Assembly: GCA_958295675.1 (NCBI GenBank) | Contig: OY282360.1 | Span: 325,466-358,393 of the forward strand | DNA: 32,928 nucleotides | From: Minisyncoccota bacterium | GTDB lineage: Bacteria > Patescibacteriota > Minisyncoccia > Phycocordibacterales > JABAAK01 | Reading direction: 5' to 3' | Shown here: positions 9,206 through 21,200 of the stretch, piece by piece | Layout: each line of letters begins with the position of its first letter | How positions within the stretch are numbered: the first letter of the stretch is position 1 | The notes under the pieces: generated by a model | The model's input: only the letters and a program-made list of their open reading frames with translations | The model's database searches: none | Told to the model about the DNA's origin: nothing | Program-made: the position numbers and the translations under genes

Positions 9206-12200
9206 ATGCATATAAGTCAAAGTATATTCTTGTCACGGTTTGTGGCAGTGTTTGTCTCAATGGCAATGATTTTTTCTGTAACGATGATTCCTGTTTCTTC
9301 CGCGCAGGTGCCTCCTGAGACACCGGCGGCAAATGACGGACAGCAGGGAACCGAAGATGATTCTTCGGAAGAGCAAACAGGCGAAACACAGTTGCCGGAC
9401 GATGAAGATACTTCAAACACCCAACCCGAAACACCGGCAGAGGATGACGCGACCCTCTCGGCACTGACCCTTTCGGACGATATGTCGTTCAACGAACCGT
9501 TTGACGCAGCGACAACCGCCTACACCGCGGATGTGGCGAATACTATTGAAACAGTAACGGTCAGCGCGACACCTGTAAACAGCAATGCGACTGTTGTCTA
9601 CACCGACACCACAGATGCCGACACAGACACGGTGGGACAGCAGGTCACGCTCACAGAAGGAGAGAACACCGTAACGATAATAGTCACGGCACAGGACGGA
9701 GTAACCGTGCAGACCTATACCCTAACGATCACCAGAGCGGCGGAAGAGCCGAGTGAACCAGAGGATGACGATACACAACCTGCAAATGAGCCGGCAGACG
9801 ACGAAGAGGAACCTGTAGAGGAAAATGAGGAATCAGAAGAGGAAGAAGAACCTGTAGAGGAAGAGGAGGAATCAAACGAAGATGGAGAGGAAGAAAGTGA
9901 AGAGGAAGAGGAGACACCGACACCGACGGTCTCCCTCAGCGGTCTCACGGTCTCGGACACCGACCTTAACGAAACCTTTGATCCTGCCGTAACAAGTTAC
10001 ACCGCGGATGTAGCGAATACTATTGAAAATGTGACAGTCACACCTGCTGCAGACGATACAATGACCGTGGCATTTACTGACACCACGGATACCGACACGG
10101 AAGAAGAGGGACACCAGGTCGTGCTCACGGAAGGGGAGAACACTGTAACGATAACGGTAACCGCAGAGGACGGAGTAACGGTGCAGACCTATACGCTAAC
10201 CATCACCAGAGCGGCTGAAGAGCCAAGTGAACCCGAGGATGACAATACGCAACCTGCAAATGAGCCGGCAGACGACGAAGAAGAACCTGTAGAGGAAGAG
10301 GAAGAATCAAGCGAAGAGGAAGAGGAAGAAAGTGAAGAGGAAAACGAAGAACAGGAAACACCGGCAGAGGATGATGCGACCCTCTCAGCACTGACCCTTT
10401 CGGACGATAGGTCGTTCAACGAACCGTTTGACGCGACGACAACCGCCTACACCGCGGATGTTGCGCATGATGTCGCGGAGGTAACCGTCAGCGCGACAGC
10501 AACCAATAGCGATGCGACTGTTGTCTACGATCCGACCGATGCCGACACAGATACAGTGGGACATCAGGTCATGCTCACGGAAGGAGAGAACACCGTAACG
10601 ATAACGGTCACCACACAGGATGGGGTAACCATGCAAACCTATATGCTAACCATCACCAGAACGGCTGAAGAGCCGAGTGAACCCGAGGATGATGATACGC
10701 AACCTGCTAATGAGCCGGCGGACGACGAAGAGGAACCTGTAGAGGAAGAGGAGGAATCAGAAGAAGAGGAAGAATCAAACGAAGATGGAGAGGAAGAAAG
10801 TGAAGAGGAAAACGAAGAACAGGAAGCAACGCCGACGGTAGCACTCAGCGGTCTCACGGTCTCAGACACCAATCTTAACGAACCATTTGATCCTGCCGTT
10901 ACAACCTACACCGCCGATGTGGCGAATACTATTGAAAATGTGACGGTTACACCGACCGCAGACGATACAATGACCGTGGCATTCACCGACACCACGGATG
11001 CCGACACAGAAGAGGATGGACAGCAGGTCAATCTCACGGAAGGAGAAAACACCGTAACGATAACGGTAACCGCAGAGGACGGGGTAACGGTGCAAACCTA
11101 TACGCTCACCATCACTAGAGCGGTGGAAGAGGAAGAGCCAAGTGAACCCGAGGACGACGATGCCGCAGAGCCGGCGGACGACGAAGAGGAAGAAACACCG
11201 GAGCCAGTTATGGAAAGCGTACCGGAGCCGACCGTTGAAGTAGTGGCACCGCCACAACCACAGGCACAACGGCAGCAGGCGCAGCTTCCCGATGACGACA
11301 CCTCGGACACGCAGGCAGCACCGACATCCGCATTCACCACCTTTAAGATTAAGTCAGACACGACACATGACACTGGTGTGTCGCAAACAGATAATATAAC
11401 AAAGAAAGCCAACCCAACATTTGTAGTTGAGCATACCACCTCATTCGGTCCGCCTGACGGTACCAGCGACCATTATCTTACCCTGCGAAAAAAAAATAGT
11501 GCGTGTCCCGCAGCAGTGCCGACGGCAGCTACTAATGGAACACTTAATTCGGCCGGATGGAGTTCGTCAATCAATAAATTTCTCACCGCAGGAACTTCAT
11601 ATACCAGCATAGAACTCGCTTTTCTTACTAATTTTTCCGCCGGAACTCGCTGTATATTGGCACATTATACCCAAGGATCGGCATACACACCTGTAACAGC
11701 AACATACAAGATGCTGGAAATCACCATAGACACCACCGCCCCATCAGCACCGACACTCGCCCTCCACGACCCGTCCGCAACTCCCGCCGATGACTCAACC
11801 CCGACATTCCGTCTCACCGTGGAGAACGGTGCTGCAGTGTCGCTGTATAAAGCAGCATCCTGTGCGGGCACCGCGGTAGCAACAGGCACCGCCAGTAGCA
11901 CAAGCATTGATCTCACCTCTTCTGCAGTTGCTAACGGCTCCTACACTTTCTCCGCAAAACAGGAAGATAAAGCGGGCAACGCAAGTGCCTGTTCCACCGG
12001 TGTCGCGTATGAATACCAACAACCGACATCAGCAGCTCCAAGCAGCATAAACCTCCAAGATGCCTCCGACACCGGAACGGATGACGACAACATCACTGCT
12101 GACCACACTGCGCCGGTCATAGAGTTCACTATAGTATCGGGCGCGACCATTACCGCCCGCTACCGCAAATCAGGAGGGACATACACTGACATAGTAGCGG

Positions 12201-15200
12201 GGAAAATCACCGCGTCCGGAACGGCGGGTACCGTCACACTGCCGGACCTCACGGGAGCGACCCGTGACGGTGACTACAATGTGGAGATAACGCAGACGGA
12301 AAGCGGGAAAGCCGCAACTGCCGCCACATATACCTTCACACTGGACACGACGGCACCATCTATCACCACTGTCGATTTGAGCACTGCGGCGCCGTTTAAC
12401 TCGGGTGATCGGTATATAAACAATGCTGAGAAAGCAGGCACAGGTACTTTAGTTGGTCCCACTGCTGTGACTGATGCTAATCATGCCAGTGTCACATCGA
12501 GTTTTGCCGTTATCAGGTCAGGTGCGGCATGTGATAGTTCCACTAGTGGTTTTGATATACGGGCAAACACCACCGCTGCGGATGCCGCAGCGGATGGTGC
12601 ATATAAGATTTGCTTCCGCGCGACTGACCCAGCAGGGAATATTGGATATGCTGCGAGTACTGAGATATTTACCCGCGACACCACTGCGCCGACTTTTGCT
12701 ATCTCCACGACAAGCAGTCAAGAAAACGGAGCAACATACAGCGATGATGTGTATCTGAACGCTGCTGACACGGTAACGCTGAATGTGACGATGACCGATG
12801 CCAATGTAAACGCACCGACCTTGAATGTGCAATACGGCAGCGGCACCGGTGCTGCTGTACCTAATCCTGTCGGTACAAAAACGGCAACAACGATTACTAT
12901 CGGTACGCTCGGCGCGAGAGCAGGATTTGCGAAAGATAATAGCACCCTCACCGCTTCACAAGTTACCAACAACAATAGAGAGTACATTAGGTTTACTATT
13001 ACTCCAGTGTCCGGCTTTGCTCTTCCCGTAGGTACGATGTATGTGTGTCCGGTGTCTGCTCTCGCCGATACCACACCGGCAGCCACTGGCTGTACATCCT
13101 TAGGTAATACGCCCTTGCTCCAAACTAATCCTCTAGATGAAGATTTTGAGGTAACAAGTGCGAATATGGCAGAGATAAACGGCGGCGTGGTCTTTATGAT
13201 TGTTTCGGGTGGTGCGAGAGTAGTTAGACAGGTTGTGCCGGTTACTATCACTACCACAAACAGCTATGCCTACACCGACACCATCGCGAGCGGGGACAAC
13301 GGTATTTTAAAAACAAAGATAACGGGGATTACTGACGCGGCGGGGAATGCGGCGACCGATCAGGCATCGTTCGCGAACTACGACATTGACGGCACAAGCG
13401 GGGACAACTACATCGCCGACACCACCGCGCCGACCGCGTCTGTAACGGTTGGGAATATCTCATACACCGGTGCAAACACCGTCAGTAGTGTGAAGTACCT
13501 GAACGCGGGTGATGAGGTCTCGGTACCGGTTGTTTTTGCGAACGGTCCCATGAAAGCTAATAACGATGTGGCATCAGCATTCAAAGATGACAGTGATGAC
13601 TCAACAGTAGTAACATATGGTAATGCAATTGCTGATAATGATTCAGGTATTGATGTTATATACACAGTGAGTGCAGGACACAATATCGCCGAGGATGACT
13701 TGCAATTTGATCTCACCAATGAAAGTTCAATAACTGACATTGCCGGCAACGCGTTGAGTGCATTTACCATAGTTGACATTGACGATGTGGTGATTGACAC
13801 CACACCGCCCGCGCTGGATGTGGACACGGTCGGACTTCGTTCTGCGGACGACAGCTGTGCTGACTTTGACGGCACCTCCGGCTGTGACTTCGGTACCAAT
13901 AGCGATGATATTACTAACAACTATGAAAACTTGGAGCTTGAAGTGGATCTTGACACGGCGGACACGGTGAAACTGCACATCTATTTAGATGATGGTGACA
14001 ATGACAAATCAGATGACCTCACAGCGCTTGACTCAGACGGCGACTACGATACGCTCACGGCGACCACGGTCAACACCGATGTGGACTATGACTCCGGTGC
14101 CTCAGCAAATGCCGTTACTACCAAGAAACTCTACATCCGAGCGGAAGACCGGGCGAATAACACCGCCAACAGTGACACCTTCACGTTGACCATTGACCGA
14201 CAGGCACCCACCGCGCCCACCGCCCCTGATCTGCATGCGGACACGGACTCATCCGGCGGGGACGGTACGACCTCAGACGATCTGACCAATCACGCGACCG
14301 TAGTGTTTGATGTTGCAACGCATACCCGAACAACCCAGTGTCGTTTCGTGTACGAGGGTGCCTATGCCGCAGCGGCAGCCAATGCCTGTGTGCCGGCATC
14401 CACGGATCACGATCACGACAGCGACGGTACCCCTACCGCGTACGCGAACGCCGACCTCTACACCAACGCCACGGAACAGGAGGAGACCTTCAAGACCCGT
14501 GAGTACGACATCGCCGGCAACCATACCGACTCATCGGCAACTACCGTGCACTTTGACCGCAGTATCAGTGAAGCCCTCTTTGATTTAAAACCAGGTTCGG
14601 ACAGCGGGTACAGCAACACGGACAATATTACCAATGACAACGCCCCGACTATTACACTCAGCAGTTTGGAATCAAGCACCGCACCGACGAGCGGCACGGG
14701 ACAGGCGCGCGTTGAGGTGTACGCGTGGACCCCTGCCTCAAGCTCCGACACCTCATTTTTGGACAGCAGCGGTGACGGACAGACCGCTGAGCTCGGCACC
14801 GCGCTGAGAACCATCGTAAACGCGACCTCGGCCTCAATGGATCAGACCTTCGGCTCACAGTCAGACGGTGTGTACCGTATCGTCACCAAGCACACGGACG
14901 ATGCCGGTAATGTGGCGTGGACATCAGCGCCGGCAACCAAGCTCGCGTACGATGCGACCGCATCCTCGGGCTACGGCTTTGACGCGTCAACCGCGACCAA
15001 TGTGCTTATCATTGACACCCAGAAGCCCGCGGCACCCGCGGCACCTGACATGACTCCCGTACTGGACACCTTCGGCGCAAACGGCAACCTCGCGCGTGAC
15101 GGAACGAACACCGACGACATCACCAGGAATCAGGACCTCGCGTTTCTGGTTGACTCATCGGTCCGTGACTTTAACGATGCAGCTGACCTCACCGGCGCGG

Positions 15201-18200
15201 CGCTCGCACGGGAACGCCACCACATCGCGCTGTGGGAGTGGGACACCGAGACCTTTGCATCCGGCACGACCGAGACCGCGGCGAGCGGACAGAGTATCAC
15301 GATTAACGGCGGTAGCAGAACGCACACGCAGCCGGCGCTCACCAGCACCGACGGCACCGCGACCAGCAACATCGCGGGTACGACGGCTATCACCAACGCC
15401 GGTTTTGCAGACAGCACCAGAAAGGGATCACTCTTCACCCACCGCTTTGCCGGTGCGGCAGTAAACACCACCGATGACTACTACATCGCCGCGAAGCAGG
15501 TTGACGCCGCGGGGAACACCTCCGACTACGGTGATGCTACAACAGTGACCATTGACCGCGACCCGCCCCGCTCCCCGAGACAGGAGATTCGGCTGCACCG
15601 GGCGACCGACACCGGCACCTCGGACACCGACGGCAGAACGACGAGCAGAACGCCTATCTTTGCCGTGAAGTTCCCGAGAGAGAGCGCGGGTTCCGGTCCG
15701 GATCGGCAGGATGAGCATGCCCGCCACGGTGCCGACTACTATGAGATATGGTGGGATCCGGACGCAACGGACGGTATCAACGAAGCGGATTTCGAGTACC
15801 CGTCCCGTCCCGGCAATGATGATCAGGCGTCCTACGGCTGGATTGACCCGACAGTCACCGCCACGGCCAACAGCATCATTCCCGGCGCGACCGGCTACAC
15901 CGCGTCGCTGCTGGACAACTATCAGGGATCAACCGCTCTACTGGACGGTGTCTCCGTGCGGGTGCAGATGCAGAGCGCGCCGAATATCAATCAGGAGTAC
16001 GCGTACCGCGTCGTCGCCGTTGACTATGCGGGTAACAGCAACCTCAGTTTACAAAACACCGTGTCCATTCCGACCGTCCTGCCGCCCACACCGTCAAATC
16101 CGATACTGGCGGACGCGACCAACAGCGGTCTGAACAGTGACACGATTACCAACAACACCACGGTAACGGTGAACACCGCCTACGCGAACCGAAGCGGCGC
16201 AGGCACCGAAGAGACCGCGGAGCGGCAGGGACAGGCGGCACAGAATGTGCAGACCCTGCGGTTCACCGTCACCCCGCCGACTGACAGCACCCTGACCGCG
16301 AAGACCGTGGATCGTTCGCACAGCACCGTGGCGCCGACCGCATTGGCAGCCGCGGTGACTGACAACGGCTTTACCTTACCGTTAGGACATGAGACCGGCG
16401 GTACCAACCAGAACTTCACGACAGGGTATACCTACGCCGGCGATTTTAATCTTGCGTCCATCTTCGGCGTCTCAGCCGACCATCTGCCGGACGGGGACTA
16501 TACCTTCAGTGTCATCGCGCTCAACGCGGGGAATGAGCGGAGCAAACCGACGGTAACACCGCTCACCGTGACGCTTGATACCACCGACCCGACTATCGGC
16601 ACCGTGACGGACGGGACGACTGAGGGGAATGTGGTAGACGGCACCCGGCACCTCAAGGCAGGAGACACCGTGACCGTGCAGGTACCGCTCATTGATGCGC
16701 ACCAGCCGGCGACCGCGCCGACGGTGCACTTCCGCTTCGGTGACAGTGAGACCGATCGGAGTGCCACGGCGGGGGCGGTGGTAACGACGGCGACGAGGAG
16801 AGTAGGGCTTCAATCTGGCGGACCAACTATAGCAGTTCAAATTGCGGCTGGGGGTGTTCAGATAGATCCCACTGCAGCATCGGCACAATCAGTCCTGGGG
16901 TCCTATTTCAGAGCATTTGATCCAGATGCTGTTGTCACGGCATCAGCAGGCAATCTCAGTGTAACTTCTTCGGTCATTGCGGGTGCGACATTGCATGATA
17001 TAAAAATAATACACAATTACACTGATAGTGGCGCTTTCTGGGATTCAGATGATGTTCCAACAACATTTAGCAGTGTCACGCAGAACGGTAATGTGCTAAC
17101 CGCGACATACGAGAGTATTTTTGACGATCTTGTTGCTAGGACACTCGTGGGTAATTCGAATATCACTTCATTCTTGACTGGTAGCATAACTTTACCGATA
17201 CCACCGACCTACCCCTACACCTACGACATCCAGAGCGGAGACACCGGTGAGTTGAAGTATAAAATTACGAATGTGACGGACGGCGCGGCGAACAGCATAG
17301 ATGATCAGGACAGTTTCACGACACTCAGCACTACTGTTGCCGACACGACTGCTCCGGACATCACCCTCATCCGAGACCGCGCGCATGACGCGAGTGATAA
17401 AGATGATACCGAGTACATTGCTACTGCTCTTGACGCGAACTTCAATCGTATTGTTTCCAAAGACAGCGTCGGAACGGGGAGCTGTACGAACGCGGCAACG
17501 CTGACCGGCTACACCGACTATGTGAATCCGAGCGCGAGTCCGCCGGTAACCGCTACGGCAATCACCGCGAACAACGCAAACGGACGATGTTTCATTGCCG
17601 TTGACCACGCGGGTAACCAAGCCGCCGACCATGCGGGCGACAGCGACAGTACTATCATCGTCGGTATCGGTAATTTTGAGGTGGTGGATGAGGATGACAC
17701 CGGCTCTGACAGTGATGACGAGATCACCTCGGACGACACACCGCGATTCGCCGGCACCACGGCGCCGAATACGCCGGTGCGGATTGTGCTCACGGAAAGC
17801 ACGGAGCAGATAGGACAAACAGCAGGAAGCGGTACAACGGTAACATCACAGACCGCCGCGGGCGGGATACGCGTGGTAAGCGGTGATACTGCAGAAAAAG
17901 TACTGCAAAGATTCTTCCGATCTGTGGTACCCGGGGCGACCGTTACCTATGATGAAACGACGGGTACGGCAACAGTAACCAACGCACCGAATATCGTGGG
18001 TGTTTCTGATATCACACATCTGTCTTACTTCATACCGGGTAGTACTAACGCTAGTTCTAGTGGGCTTACTTACAGTGCTGCTCTTACAGCAGACGGTCTC
18101 ACCCTTACTTTTCTTTCAAATGGAGCTGATTTTGAAAGCGTTGTAACAACTGCGCTGTCACTACTGACAACACGGGCATACTTCCTTGCCGGGGAAATAA

Positions 18201-21200
18201 TCACTATAGATGCATCAGTGTCAGTCACTTCGGATAGTGCTGGACAGTTCACCACACCTGCCGCGCCAGCGTTTGATGACGGTACGCACGCGCTGAAAGG
18301 GTACATCACCATCAACAGCGCGCGGTCAGGTCCGTTCGCGCTCGGCGATCTCGTGATTGACACCGAAGCGCCGGAACTCGCCTTCACGGACGATGTGAAC
18401 GAGGGACCGGTACAGAGCGACACGGTTGTGGTTACCATGACACCGAGCGGGGATACCTTTAACGGCTTTGCCTACTCGGACGATCGTAACTGCGGCAGCG
18501 GCGACACCTACACCGGCAGCAGCACAACGCTCACCATTACTACTGAGGATGAAAACGGCAAGTATGTCTGCGCGAAAGCGACGGACACCGCGGGAAACAT
18601 CGGCTACTCACCGCCGTCAAGCACTACTGTGAATGTGCAGTATACGGTGAACATTGATGTTACTCCTCCGGTCGTGCAGGTCTTCAGGATCGGCAGCGGC
18701 GCAACCTCGCAGTTTGTCGTTACTGCGCAGGATACCAATGCACTCACCGCTATTTACAAAGACAATACCGCTTCTAGTGCATGTACGACAGCCGCGTATC
18801 CGAATCCGCCCGCAGCTCCCGCCAGTTGGACATCCTACGACAATGCCATGCCCACAGCACTGACGGCTGACGACTCAAACGGACTCTGTGTGATATTTGC
18901 TGATGCAGCAGGGAACAAGGTAGCACAGCACATTACTGACGGCGGCACCTATCCGCTCGGCGTGGATGATTTCACCATCGTTACCGCTGACGACAGCGGT
19001 GGCAATGACGCGGATCGTGTGACAAACGACAGCACACCGCGCTTCACCGGTACCTCGGTACCCGGCTCAGTCGGTACTATTGTCATTGACAGGGAAGTGG
19101 GAGAGACGACAACAGCCAGTACCACTATTTCAGATCAGACGGGAGCCACCACCCCAGCACCCTCTGCTCTAGTGAGCGGAGATGACGCGCAGTCAGTATT
19201 AAGTCGTTTCTTCCAAAGGGTTGACCCTTCAGCAACAGTCACGGTAAGCGGTGATTCAATTACCGTCACGTCATCCGTCATCACCGGTTTCACAGATCTG
19301 AAATTTGCTTCATATACCACTTCCGACGGTGTGAAGAGTAGTTCCGATGTTCCTGTAACAACAGCTTCGACCATATCCGCAACTGGCGCGACTAGCACCG
19401 GCGGAAGCAATCTGGGAACCATCATAACAGCACAGCCACTGGGAACGATATCACACTTCCTGGTCGGTACTGTTGAACAGAAGATTGCCGAAATCACCGC
19501 CTCCGACTATGACCGGACGATGACCAACACATTCACCACCGCGGCAGCAGCATCAATTCCGGACGGCACCTACACACCGAAGGGATACATTGACCTGACA
19601 GACAACAATATTGACGATCCGGTCGGACCGTTTGACTTGCCGCAGATAACCATTGACACGGTAGTTCCATTCGTTACCGCTGATGCTACATTTTTCACGG
19701 TGAGGGTGCCCGGATCTGATAACTACTTCAAGCCAGGCGATACGGTATTCTTTCAAGGAACTGAACGACAGGTATACGGCACCCCGCCATATACCAATGT
19801 GTTCCTGCCGAGACCGTCAAGCAGTGTGCATTTGAACGAACAGGTGTATGACCCGGTAGTATCATTCGCGGGACAGTCATTCACCGGCTGTACCGGCAGC
19901 AGTAGCTCACCGTTTACCATTACCTGTACCGGCACTTCCTTCACACTCAGCAGTGACGCTGAAGAGGGTGTCGCATCGCTTGAAATCGTGACCGAAGACC
20001 TTGCCGGCAATGAGTGGCGTTATTCGGACTCACAATACTACAACACTGGTGCGGCAAGAGGGTACGATAATCCTTCAAGTATCATCATAGACAAAACAGC
20101 ACCGACCTACACGCTTTCAATAGACAAGAGCATCGCCAAAGCGGAAGACACGGTGAGCATAACTGTGGATGCAGAGGATGTAAACGGCGTATTAATAGGC
20201 ACCACCCCCGCGGTGATCAGTGAAACAAACCCGCTTGTCGTCACCTTTGACGGAACACAGTATAGTTTCAACACACTACCGGGATCATTCACCCATACCT
20301 TCTCCGCGACCGCCGCGACCGGACCGCGCACCATAACCGTCCCGACACTCTACGACCCGGCAGGCAACATCCTCGCGGGATTCAGCAGGGAAATGACCTT
20401 CCTGGATACCGGGGTGCCGAGTATTCGCGGATTCCATTTCAGCACTGCTGCCGGCATGCTTGCGGTATCAGCCGTCGCCGACAGGAACAACGATCCCTCA
20501 CTGACCACCGATGAGACCATACGGTTCAGCTTTGCCGGCGCGTGTGCTGAGTTCCCGGGATCACCGGACTTCACCGGAGACCCGCAGGAGGACAGTCAGC
20601 GGTACAACTTCAGCATTACTATCCCGGACGGTGTGTACGCGGCGAATACATGTCAGCTGATCGTCACCGATCAGGCAGGCAACGCATCCAGCGCGACCGA
20701 TGAGAACGCTATCTTCCGGGTGCAGATTGACTCCACTGCCCGCAGACGCGGAGGCGGCGGAGGCGGAGGCGGTATCGGACTCGCCCGTTTCAGAGATTCA
20801 CTCAATACTGATGAGGAAACAGGCGTTGCCGATGCACCGGCACCGGAGATTTCAGTCACTCCACAACGACCGACCTACACCCAGGGTGATCGGAATCCTG
20901 CCATTCGCGCTCTACAGGCAATACTCAACAGTAAAGGATTTACCGTCGCAGAGAGCGGACCCGGCTCAGCAGGACAGGAAACTGACTACTTCGGACCGGC
21001 AACGGAACGCGCGGTACGGGCATTCCAGGAAGCGAATAGTATACCAGTCACCGGTCTGCTTGACCATGCGACACAGGTAGCACTATTACCAGAAGCGGAC
21101 AGTGCCACAAAAACACAAATCATCGCGGCACTCAGAGAGGAGATAGCCCGGGTAACCGCGCGTATCAACGAGTTACTCGCTCAGCAGGGAGCGGAAGAAA

